Below, in pieces: positions 1 to 9,959 of a DNA stretch of 64,000 bases (position 1 is the first letter of the stretch; each line of letters opens with the position of its first letter). Under the pieces are notes generated by a model. That model was not told the DNA's origin. It ran no database searches and worked only from the letters and a program-made list of their open reading frames with translations. Made by a program: the position numbers and the translations under genes. The DNA comes from Cokeromyces recurvatus (taxonomy: Eukaryota > Mucoromycota > Mucoromycetes > Mucorales > Mucoraceae): positions 682,001-746,000 of the forward strand of contig NW_026251389.1 in the NCBI RefSeq assembly GCF_025118155.1, written 5' to 3'.

Positions 1-1
1 C

Positions 2-532
2 AGTAACACATTAACAATGTCAGAACCACTTTCAACTTTAGAAAGCTTTGTTCGATATCTTTATACTGATACATTAAATGATCCTAGTTTTACAACAGAC
101 GTTATTGCAGATTTAATGGTGATGGCCCATGTTTATTTATTACCTCGTTTATTAGCATTATGTGTACGTCATCTATTTAATAAGATGAATGTTGAAAGTG
201 TAAGTAAAATATATCATGCAGCAAGTTTATCTGAGCAAAGAGGACTTCAACAAGCGTCTTTGAATTATATATTACACCATTTTGGTGCTATCTCGCATAC
301 ACAGGGCTTTCGTCAGCTTCCACAACAAATTTTATTTCAAATATGGGATGACATATCCCCAAATGCTGCTATTGTAAACCAAAAGCCAGATCAAGCATTT
401 TTACAACAACAGCAGCAGCAGCTACAGCAACAGCAACAACAGCTTCAATTACATAATAGTTTAAATAATAATGTTACTATAGAATTACGAGACGAAGAAG
501 AAGAGGAGGAGGATGAGGAAATGTTTGCATAA
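2..532 (+). CDS. BTB-domain protein, 3' end (5' truncated by window)
   Basis: The reading frame is open from the first bases, so the ATG at 17 need not be the true start and the gene probably begins before the window. The visible part reads as the second half of a BTB/POZ fold (residues about 1-60 from that ATG) followed by a BACK-like helical segment. Near the end there is a Gln-rich stretch (about residues 130-143), then an acidic Glu/Asp tail. BTB-BACK modules mediate dimerisation and often recruit CUL3 ubiquitin ligase. In fungi such as this they are often fused to N-terminal kelch or RCC1 repeats, which would lie outside the window. The family call is good; the partner domain is unknown. 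Confidence 0.7.
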   Translation, partial: SNTLTMSEPLSTLESFVRYLYTDTLNDPSFTTDVIADLMVMAHVYLLPRLLALCVRHLFNKMNVESVSKIYHAASLSEQRGLQQASLNYILHHFGAISHTQGFRQLPQQILFQIWDDISPNAAIVNQKPDQAFLQQQQQQLQQQQQQLQLHNSLNNNVTIELRDEEEEEEDEEMFA

Positions 533-669
533 AATGTGGATATTAAGTTTATCAAATAAAATAATATAAAATAAAATAAAAAATTATAGAATAGTTCGAC
601 CCGGATTTATATTTTATTCCAACCGGACTAAATTATTTTTTTTCCATCAAATCTCTCATGGTTATGTTC

Positions 670-700
<31 letters not shown>

Positions 701-1239
701 CTATAGAATTTGAGATAGAGTAGGTAACAGAGATCCCCCCCTCTTAACAATCATCCATAATCTCAAATGGTTAGTTGAACAAAACATTGCATCATTAGAT
801 ACTAGATAGAGATAAAGCATATATGTGTTCAAGATGGATGTTATCACATTGATGGATTCGTCTTTCTTTATTATTCTTTATTTGAAGGCTGAAAAGAGAA
901 ATGGATCAAAGATGATAAATACGAAATAGAAATGAATGATGTTGAAGATTTTAAATTACTGAAAGAGTTTCGAATGGGTTAAAAGGCTTACATGAATTTA
1001 ATCGTGGAATCAGAAAGAGAATCAACTTAACAGTTGTAGTCAAATTTGATGACCAAAAAAAAAATATACACATACACACACAATAAAACAATAGATCTAA
1101 ATTGAATTAATTCTGCTGGAGCAGCTTATTCTATCCTGAACACATATGGCCTTTTTTCTCGACCTAGATCTAATGAATATATTATTATTATTATTTTAGT
1201 TTTCTTAATTATTAATCAACTCGATTACCATTGTAATAG
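533..1239. other. Intergenic / L35 leader region
   Basis: AT-rich spacer with a run of 29 A at 670-698. It must contain the first exon of the L35 gene. One candidate is ATG at 767-769 directly followed by a GTTAGT donor, which would give a one-codon first exon and a 470-base intron. No other gene is visible. Confidence 0.4.
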
Positions 1240-1682
1240 GTTGCTGTCGTCAAAGCTCACGAACTCCGTAACAAGAACAAGGCCGAGCTCCTCAAGGTCC
1301 TCGAAGAACAAAAGCAACAACTTGCTAACCTTCGTGTTCAAAAGGTTGCTGGTGGTAGACAACAAGAAATGTAAGAATATAAACTCCAATGATGTATAGA
1401 AAGTAATTTGACTAACCCCCTTTTTTTTTCCTTCTCTTTCTTGTAATTAGTGGTGAAGCTCGTAAGAATGTTGCCCGTGTCTTGACCGTTATTAACCAAA
1501 CCCAACGTGAACAACTCCGTCTTTTCTATCAAAAGAAGCGTTTTGTCCCTCTTGATCTTCGTGTCAAGAAGACCCGTGCCATGCGTAGAGCTTTGACTCC
1601 CTTCGAAAAGTCCAAGAAGACTCTTCGTCAACAAAAGAAGTTGACTCACTTCCCTCTTCGCAAGTATGCTGTTAAGGCTTAA
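1240..1682 (+). CDS. RPL35: 60S ribosomal protein L35 (uL29)
   Basis: Structural protein of the large ribosomal subunit near the exit tunnel. Two coding exons are clear: 1240-1370 and 1451-1682, joined by a GTAAGA...TTAG intron of 80 bases (phase 2). The product begins [18 protein letters not shown] and ends in the basic C-terminus [11 protein letters not shown] typical of eukaryotic L35. It is about 120 codons against a usual 123. The initiator codon lies in an upstream exon, because the sequence before 1240 is a splice acceptor (AATAG). Codon use is strongly biased to C/G-ending codons compared with neighbours, as expected for a highly expressed gene. The exact first exon is not settled. 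Confidence 0.95.
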
Positions 1683-2416
1683 ATCTCTCTTTTTTTTTTT
1701 TGTTTAGACTAAATTGAAAAAAAGAAAAGAAAAATATATCTTATTTTTTCCTAAAAAAAAAACAACATGTGTACTTTATAAAAGAATTTGAACTTATGGT
1801 TTGTAGATAATGGAGAGAGACTAAATATCCCCATAAATTGATAGTATTTAAGGGTTTTATTTATATTATGTTTATGTGAGCAGTAATGGAGAAGTGTCCA
1901 TGTTATAAAAAGAAACCTCCCTCCCATTATTATTATAAAATTGGTATAGGATGGGCATATATCTTGGTAGCATATTCATATATAATAAGCATGATTTATG
2001 ATAAAGAACCTTATTCACTATGCTTATATTACATAATTCTTAATTTTTTATACACGTGTAAACTCAGAAGCTTAAATCAATAACCATAGTTTTAGTCTAG
2101 TCATACTTTATCTATTCATGACATTCATTTCTCAACAGTTGCAGCTATCAAATTTGAACAGACGGTATGACCTGTTAACTATACATAAACCTCTTTGTGA
2201 AGAAATAGAGGTTATTTACTAACATAAATTAAAAAAAAACGAATAGTTATAAAATTAAGCGAAGCTATACCCCTCCAAAGTTAATAATTGTTTTATATCA
2301 ATCATCTTGTTTATATATTAGCATTTATGTAATCTTAAGCTGTTTAAGCTGTACTTGATATATATATGTATATACTGGAAGCATCTGTAATAAGCTAATG
2401 AATAAAATTTACATTT

Positions 2417-2461
<45 letters not shown>

Positions 2462-2938
2462 GCTAGTTACTATTACATAATTATCTGATCTGTGAAGCAT
2501 AATATAAAATCAACATCTATGTTACAATTTTAGCAATATAATGTATCTATAGCATAAGAAATAAAAAAGCATGCATATCAAGTAAACCGTGCGTACCTTA
2601 CTCTCTATCAATCAATCAAGTAAAATAAAAAAAAAAGGTTTCGAATATGTATATATAGTTTATCCTTGTAGTTATGTACTTAAAAATGAAATATGCATAT
2701 GCTACAATCCTCATGAATGGAACAAGAGTATATGGTTATTATCAATGTTTGAATACTGTAACAATAACTATTATTAAAACTGAATGTAGAATGAATATGA
2801 TGCTATGAAGTACAATACACTAGTCTTATTTGAATAACCTCTTTATTATTTAAATAAATGATGGTCAATTTCTATTAACTTAGTTATAAAGACAACTACA
2901 ATCATAAAAGAGGGTGTTGAAGATATTAAGCTGCATGT
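1683..2938. other. Intergenic, no gene seen
   Basis: Very AT-rich. It contains a run of about 42 A at 2418-2459. Short open frames here have no recognisable family signal. Confidence 0.5.
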
Positions 2939-3482
2939 TCAGCGGCTTATTTTACGCCATTTGATTTGACTTTCATTGGAACGAATTTCTGCTCTTAAAA
3001 GGTGTATGACTGTCTCATACTCATGAGTTTTACTATATAAGTCATCAGTATCAGCCTCCAGTAAGTTTACTTCTGGATTTGATACAGATGGGCTTGTAGT
3101 GATATAGTAGGAGATTGATGTTCTGTTCCAATTAATAGATTTCATTACCTTCACCTTTTTCTTTATCAAGCCTTTTGTTTCCATATTTTTGGAAGACTTT
3201 ATAAGCGTCATATCTTATAGGAAAAAAAAAAAGATGTAGAAACCCACATCTAAAACAGTATACAGCAAAACCATTAAGACAAACACTTTGAGATTTCGTG
3301 ATTTTAAATACTTGCCACTTATTTTTTTAAGAGTTTGTAATGTTCAAAGGGCTCATCCATATTGAGACTATGGGGCCATGGTTCAATGTTTTCAGCAGTA
3401 TCAATAGGATTGATTTCTGTAAAGGTGATAGAAAGATTTCTATCCGTATAGTATTGTCTCAATGTCTTTTGAAAAGCCTTCT
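2939..3482 (-). pseudogene. Unidentified broken minus-strand coding remnant
   Basis: Two coding-like blocks lie on the minus strand. The upper one (3482 down to a stop at 3319) reads KAFQKTLRQYYTDRN... and ends PFEHYKLLKK. The lower one is an open frame of 90 codons at 3211-2939. They could be two exons or one decayed ORF. A one-base change in the A7 run before the stop at 3319 would extend the first block to a GTATTT donor. I do not recognise the family. Its position next to a transposase relic suggests, but does not prove, a mobile-element origin. Confidence 0.3.
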
Positions 3483-3509
3483 TTTTTTTTTTTAAAAAAA
3501 AAAAAAAGG

Positions 3510-3893
3510 GGGAGCTTCCTCAACAGTTGCAAACAAAGGTAAAGACGGGATTGTCACTGGTCATTACTTCAATTTTGTAGCTGCTCAATAAAATTGAGCA
3601 ATTCAAAGGATATTATATTGTTATGAATAATGCTTCTATTTACACCCATTTAGATATCAAGACATATATTGAAAAAAAAAAGAGACTATGGCTATGTCTG
3701 TCTTCCACCATATTCCCCTGAGCTAAATCCAATCGAACAATTCTGGTCAGTATGCAAAAGTAAATTAAAAAGAGAAAAGCTTTTAAAAGAGTAGGCACTG
3801 ACATCCAGAATTACGGAAGCATGCAATAACACATACTTGAGTGATATGCATGGTTTTTGTAGATACTCTGTTCTGTTTCAAAATTTCTAGATT
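3510..3893 (+). pseudogene. IS630/Tc1-mariner-like DDE_3 transposase relic
   Basis: Fragments in at least two frames give the C-terminal half of a DDE superfamily endonuclease. One block contains GYYIVMNNASIYTH, where family members usually have an MDNAPIH-type motif, so the second catalytic Asp appears changed to Asn. Another block contains LPPYSPELNPIEQFW with the third acidic residue, Glu. The two blocks are offset by a frame change at an A10 run near 3672-3681, and an early stop interrupts the upstream block after VAAQ. No intact N-terminal helix-turn-helix is seen. This is a dead DNA-transposon copy of a type common in Mucorales. Confidence 0.75.
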
Positions 3894-4388
3894 GTTTGGA
3901 AGGAAAACCTTTGTAGCATCAATATATGAAAATGGCTGCACGAATTTAATTTTATAAAGTGCACAAAGTGTGCGAAAAGTTTCCGAAAAAGGTGTACCTT
4001 TTTTAAATCATATTATTTTTCTTCTCTTGTCAAAAACTGTAATATTTAATTAGAAAAAAAAAGAAAAAGAGAAGGTGTAGACTATATAGGCAAAATAGAA
4101 ATATCGAAAAGATATTGGCATTGTGTATACTTAACAGCATATTTTTCTACTTTTGTTCTACAAAATTATCATCGATCAAGAACAAAATTTACCGACTTTT
4201 TGTCAAATATGTCAAATTTGGGAAAGGAAGAATATATTTGATTCGTATAAATTTTTTTTTTCCTTTTTAGTTAAACACAAACTTCTTTTTATTTGTTTCC
4301 TAGTTTTAAGACAAACATCAGCAATAATGATAATAAAAATGAAAGACCTCATAAATAGAAAATGCTAGAACAATACTTAAAACCTAGC
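3894..4388. other. Intergenic upstream of HSP90
   Basis: AT-rich region between the transposase relic and the HSP90 promoter. A weak open frame at 4153-4368 shows no family features and is probably chance. Confidence 0.5.
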
Positions 4389-4418
4389 TTCAAGAAAAAT
4401 GTCTGGAAATTGCTCGAA
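4389..4418 (+). promoter_or_regulatory. Heat-shock-element-like cluster
   Basis: Contains a TTCaaGAA unit (4389-4396) and, 10 bases downstream, GAAatTgCtcGAA (4406-4418). These are alternating, inverted 5-bp units as bound by HSF1. The cluster lies about 140-160 bases before the HSP90 start and about 50-80 bases before its TATA box. Matches are imperfect in the middle unit. Confidence 0.5.
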
Positions 4419-4467
4419 AATATTAATTCAAACTACGACAATAAAGAGGATAATTAAATTTGTTTTG

Positions 4468-4476
4468 TATAAAAGG
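4468..4476 (+). promoter_or_regulatory. TATA box of HSP90
   Basis: TATAAAAGG, 76 bases before the ATG at 4552, a typical spacing for a stress-inducible fungal gene. Confidence 0.6.
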
Positions 4477-4551
4477 CACTTGAAGCTTTTTTCCTTTATT
4501 TTTTTTCAGTTCTTTTACTTTTCATTATTATCAAGTAGAGTGAAAATAAAC

Positions 4552-6781
4552 ATGAGCGCCGAAACTGAAACCTTCTCATTCCAAGCTGAGATCTCTCAAT
4601 TGATGAGTTTAATCATCAATACTTTCTATTCTAATAAGGTAAAGAATAATTGGAATTATAATAAGAGAGGCAACCGACTATAAAGTTGCCAATATTTATA
4701 TTTGATAGATTAAATTAACATTATATGTTATGTGTATACCTTTTTATTTATTTTATTTTTTTTTATAGGAAATTTTCTTGCGTGAATTGATCTCTAACTC
4801 TTCTGATGCTTTGGATAAGATTCGTTATCAATCCTTGACTGATCCTTCTGTTCTTGACTCTGAAAAGGAACTTTTCATTCGTATTACTCCCGATAAAGAA
4901 CATAACATTCTTTCTATTCGTGATAGTGGTATTGGTATGACTAAGGCCGATTTGGTTAACAACTTGGGTACTATTGCCAAGTCTGGTACTAAGGCCTTCA
5001 TGGAAGCCCTTTCCTCTGGTGCTGATATCTCTATGATTGGTCAATTCGGTGTTGGTTTCTATTCTGCTTACCTTGTTGCTGATAAAGTTCAAGTCATTAC
5101 CAAGCATAACGATGATGAACAATACATTTGGGAATCTGCTGCTGGCGGTTCTTTCACTATTACTCGTGACACCGTCAATCCTTCTCTTGGTCGTGGTACT
5201 GAAATGCGTCTTTTCTTAAAGGAAGATCAACTTGAATACCTTGAAGAAAAGAGAATTAAGGATATTGTCAAGAAGCACTCTGAATTCATCTCCTATCCTA
5301 TTCAACTTGTTGTTGAAAAGGAGGTTGAAAAGGAAGTTTCTGATGATGAAGAAGAAGTTGTTTCTGAAGAAGGTGCCAAGATTGAAGAAGTCACTGATGA
5401 AGACGACAAGAAGGATGAAAAGAAAAAGAAGACTATTAAGGAAAAGGTGACTGAGAATGAAGAACTTAATAAGACTAAGCCTCTTTGGACTCGTAACCCT
5501 GAAGATATTAAGCCCGAAGAATACGCTGAATTCTATAAGGCTCTTACCAACGATTGGGAAGATCATTTGGCTGTTAAGCACTTCTCTGTTGAAGGTCAAC
5601 TCGAATTCCGTGCTATCCTCTTTGTTCCTAAGCGTGCTCCCTTCGACATGTTTGAAACTAAGAAGAAGAGAAATAACATTAAGCTCTACGTCCGTCGTGT
5701 CTTCATTATGGATGACTGTGAGGAATTGATTCCTGAATGGCTCGGATTCATTAAGGGTGTTGTTGATTCTGAAGATCTTCCTCTTAATATTTCTCGTGAA
5801 ATGCTTCAACAAAATAAGATCTTGAAGGTCATTCGTAAGAACCTTGTTAAGAAGTGTCTCGAAATGTTCAACGAAATTGCTGAAGATAAAGAGCAATTCG
5901 ATAAGTTCTATGAGGCCTTTAGCAAGAATCTCAAGCTCGGTATTCACGAAGATACCCAAAACCGTGCCAAGCTCGCTGAGTTGTTGCGTTACCACTCTAC
6001 CAAGTCTGGTGATGAAATGACCTCCTTCAAGGACTATGTCACTCGTATGCCCGAGAAGCAAAAGAATATTTACTATATTACTGGTGAATCCCGCGCTGCT
6101 GTTGAGAACTCACCTTTCCTCGAAGGTTTCAAGAAGAGAGGTTATGAAGTTCTCTTGATGACTGATCCTATCGATGAATATGCCGTCACTCAATTGAAGG
6201 AATATGAAGATAAGAAATTAGTCTGCATCACTAAGGAAGGTGCTGATATTGAAGAAGATGAGGAAGAAAAGAAGGCTCGTGAAGAAGAGCAAAAGGAATT
6301 CGAAGATCTTTGTAAGTCTGTTAAGGAAATCCTTGGTGATAAGGTTGAAAAGGTTGTCCTTTCTCAAATCTTGACCGATTCTCCTTGTGTTTTGACTACT
6401 GGTCAATTTGGTTGGTCTGCTAACATGGAACGTATCATGAAGGCACAAGCTCTCCGTGACTCTACTATGTCTAGCTACATGGCTTCAAAGAAGACTTTAG
6501 AATTGAACCCTAAGCATCCTATTATTAAGGCTCTCAAGTCCAAGGCTGCTGCAGACTCTACTGATCGTACTGTTAAGGATCTTGTTACCTTATTATATGA
6601 AACTTCTCTCTTAACTTCAGGTTTCTCCTTGGATGATCCTAGCTCCTTCGCTACCCGTATCAACCGTATGGTTGCTCTTGGTCTTAGCATTGATGAAGAT
6701 GAAATGGAAGTCTCAACTGAGACTCAAGAAACCCCTGCTGAAGAGACAACTGAAGCCTCTAAGATGGAAGAAGTTGATTAA
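4552..6781 (+). CDS. HSP90: Cytosolic heat shock protein 90
   Basis: ATP-dependent chaperone for kinases, receptors and HSF1. Exons 4552-4638 and 4769-6781 (intron GTAAAG...TATAG, phase 0) give 699 aa, the usual length. The N-terminal GHKL ATPase domain is clear, with [15 protein letters not shown] at about residues 33-47, then DSGIGM and [11 protein letters not shown] motifs. A charged Glu/Lys linker (about 210-250), middle domain and C-terminal dimerisation domain follow. The protein ends in MEEVD, the TPR-cochaperone motif that marks the cytosolic form. Codon use is strongly biased. A TATA box and heat-shock-element-like cluster precede it. Long open frames on the opposite strand are codon-bias shadows. 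Confidence 0.97.
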
Positions 6782-7302
6782 ATCATTATTTAACTTTGTA
6801 GCATAAACTCTTTCTCTTTTCCCCTTCTACCTTAAACAATGATACACACTATATATACTACTAACTTTTATTTTTATTCTTTCTCTATATATATCTAATT
6901 GCATTTAAAAATTATTTTAATTATTTTTAATAAATAGTACATATGTATTTCACAATAATACAAAAAAAAAAAAGACTTTATATTATTCATATTTGCTGAA
7001 AAATATTTAATTAATGCAATCAGGTATTATATATCTTTTGAGATAATTTATTTGCATATCTAATACATACAAGTGATATAACTCATTATAAAGTCGAATA
7101 TACATTATATAGTCCTATTCATACTAGCTGTCGCATAAAGCATAGAGTAAATCATAGCTAAAAAAAAAAAGTATAAATAGCAATTTTGATTGCGTCACGA
7201 TAGCTAGCGGACATAGAAGGGCCTGCCCCTTTCAATTATTTTTTTTTTCTTTTTAACCCCACACTACTTTTTTTTTCTACCTTATTTTTTTTAAAGAATA
7301 AA
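6782..7302. other. HSP90 3' region and ATP14 promoter
   Basis: AT-rich spacer. A slightly GC-richer patch at about 7190-7230, including GGGCCTGCCCC, lies 75-110 bases before the next ATG and may be a promoter element. Nothing else is seen. Confidence 0.4.
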
Positions 7303-7949
7303 ATGTCAATTGCACGCATCGCCCTTCGCTCAGTCTCCTTCAAGGTAATCAGGATTTTAATCTTTATGAGATACAGCACTTTATTATCGAGCAATAATAG
7401 AATTCATTTCTTTAAATAATTTCATTCATTTTAATTATTAAATTACTTAATTCATTTATATATTTTTCCCTTCAATCTATAGCCTGCCGTCTCTGCTATG
7501 GCTACTCGTAGTATTTCTATTAACGCTGTCATGCAAAAGGGTAATTAGAAATATAGTTTGAGCTTTTAACAAATCTTAACTCTTGTATTCCCTTTATATA
7601 TGTATGTTGTAGATGTTGTTCAAGATTTATTCTTGAAGGAATTAAAGGGATATAAGCCTGCTCCCATTGTAAGTTTGAAAGATTGTACATGATTTATAAA
7701 GGTTGATGAAACTGATAGGTCAAACTATTAGGCCACTGATGTAGAAAGTGCTGCCAAGGAATTAAAGCTTCCTACCCCTCCTGCTGTAAGTAACATATAT
7801 ATATATATGTTTGTGTGTGTGTGTGTGTAAATTAAGGTAACATTAAAAGCTTAATATGTTTATTTAATTGATAGGTTCCTCAAGTTGATGCTGATTTATC
7901 TGAACAATTATCTGCTTATGATGCTGAACCCGAGGAAGTATCTCAATAA
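7303..7949 (+). CDS. ATP14: Mitochondrial F1Fo-ATP synthase subunit h
   Basis: Peripheral-stalk subunit h of the mitochondrial ATP synthase. Five small exons: 7303-7344, 7483-7540, 7613-7668, 7732-7785, 7875-7949, all with GT-AG borders and matching phases, giving 94 aa. The N-terminus (MSIARIALRSVSF...) is an Arg/Ser-rich amphipathic presequence. The mature part starts DVVQDLFLKELKGYKP, which closely resembles the yeast Atp14 segment NVIQDLYLRELK, and the tail is acidic (AYDAEPEEVSQ). It is shorter than yeast Atp14 (124 aa). The last intron carries a (TA)n(TG)n microsatellite near 7800-7828. Confidence 0.85.
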
Positions 7950-8170
7950 AGGGAAATAAGCGGAAAAAAGGAGATAATACATTTTATATATATTTATATT
8001 AAATCAAGACTTCTAAGAAAAAAGGCACCTTTAAAAAAATAAATAAAATAAAGTGCATGTGTGTATATGTGTTTGAACTTAGAAGAGTGTTGTTAATTTT
8101 ATTGCCCCGGTTTATTATTATAATTATTTTTATTTTGTCATTTTTTTTTTATTTATTTATACATTTGTAC

Positions 8171-9715
8171 ATGTTTACAATAAAAAGCATAATACGGTTT
8201 GCCATATTAGCTCCTATTATAGTCATTTTGTTGACTATTGGCTGGTATCAACAAGCTATTGATCATGTTAACATTTTTGGAAATACATTGCTTACAGATT
8301 ACTATACTGATTCTTATATTATTGCGGGTTATTTTATCAATTGGTAATAACATCAAAGTAATTACATGTTCTCTCGCATGTTAATTTTAATTCTATCAAA
8401 TGAAGGGGAATTTATGATCGAAATTTCAATGTTGTAGATCTGGAAGTAGATAAATTATCGCACGTTTTATATGCATTTGCTAACGTCAATTTGGACGGTA
8501 CAATTGTCCTTGGAGTAATATAAATATATATTTCTATAATATATATGTATACATATTTTTTTTTTCATTATCGTAAATTGCTTATATTTGTATCTCTAGG
8601 ATTCATGGGCAGATACAGATATAAGATTCTCAAAAGGTACAAAAAAAAAAAAAAAATTTAATAATTCCTTTTGTTATTAGAAAATAAATACTATTGTTTT
8701 ATTATTAGATAAAACTGTAGATGGTATTGTCGACTCTTGGAAAGAAAACGATAAAGATTTGCATGGTAATTTTAAGCAACTAGCATTACTAAAGCAACAA
8801 AATCGACATCTAAAAGTATCACTAAGCATTGGTGGCTACTCATGGAGTTCTAATTTCTCAGTAATAGCTTCTACTCCAGAGACACGAAGTCAGTTTGCAA
8901 ATACAGCAGTAAACCATGTTAAAAATCTGGGTTTAGATGGTATTGATATTGATTGGGAATTTCCAAAAGATCAAAAAGATGCTGAAAACTATGTCTTATT
9001 ACTTGAAGAAGTAAGAAAGTCATTAGATGATTATCAAAGGACTTTTGATCCTACAGATGAGTCATTCATACTGTCTGTTGCTATGCCCTGTGGGCCTGAA
9101 AATTATAGAATTTTGAAATTGGATAAAATGGCAAAATATGTAGATATTTTTTATTTAATGGCATATGATTTTGCTGGCAGTTGGGATAAAGTGACTGGTC
9201 ATCAATCTAACCTTTATGGTGGTGCTCTTAATGTAAATCAAGCAGTAACTGATTTTGAGAAAGCGGGCATACCTTCAAAAAAGATTGTTATGGGTATCCC
9301 AATGTATGGTAGAGCATTTTCAAATACAAATAGTGAACCAGGATCAATTTACAAGGGAGTTCCTAATGGATCTTGGGAAAAGGGTTCGTTTGATTATAAG
9401 GATTTACCTAGACAAAATGCAAAGGAATTTATAGATAAAAGTAAAGGTGCTTCCTGGTCCTATAGTGAAACAAATCAAGAATTTGTTACTTATGATACTC
9501 CAGTGGTGGTGGAAGTAAAATGTGAATATATTAAAAATAGAAAATTAGGTGGAGTCATGTTTTGGGAATTAAGTGCAGATGTAAAAAGTATCAATAACAG
9601 TTCAAGAAGTCTTTTAAACACTGCTTATCTCAGCTTAGGTGATAAATTAAATACAGTAGAAAATCACATTTTATTTCCTCTTAGTGAATATAAAAATATA
9701 CCTCATTTTTCTTGA
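8171..9715 (+). CDS. GH18 chitinase, N-terminally membrane-anchored
   Basis: Hydrolyses beta-1,4-N-acetylglucosamine links in chitin. Exons 8171-8343, 8406-8514, 8600-8636 and 8709-9715 give 441 aa. Residues about 10-26 form one hydrophobic segment with no clear cleavage site, so a type II membrane anchor or uncleaved signal is likely. The GH18 barrel follows: SLSIGGYSW (about 143-151), the catalytic DGIDIDWE at 183-190 with Glu190 as acid/base, MAYDFAG and MFWELSAD near the end. All catalytic residues are present and no chitin-binding module is seen. The same frame is open up to an ATG at 8057; the later ATG is preferred because it places the hydrophobic segment near the N-terminus. Probable role: wall remodelling at the cell surface. 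Confidence 0.92.
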
Positions 9716-9959
9716 TCTAATCAACGTGTCATTTTTTATTACTAAAAAAAAAAAATGAAACAAGTTTATTATAATAACAGTCACTTTTTTTTTTTAATCT
9801 GTGTTAAAGCTTATTTATTCTATTTATTTATTTATTTATTTTTTTTTTTTTTTTTCATTTAACAAACAATAAATCAAGTTATTCTATACCTTTTATTTTT
9901 TTTTCTTGTGATTTACTTTGAGTTTTCTTCCTTTAAAGAGGAGATAATATATACAAAGT

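Noticed and set aside
1338..1649. Frame antisense to ribosomal protein L35
   Set aside because: Overlaps both L35 exons and the intron; L35 identity is unambiguous.
1886..2083. 65-codon Tyr/Ile-rich frame
   Set aside because: Composition typical of AT-rich chance ORFs, no splice context or family signal.
5216..6061. Long open frame (281 codons) antisense to HSP90
   Set aside because: Lies wholly inside the strongly biased HSP90 coding sequence; composition reflects the codon bias of the sense strand and no domain is readable.
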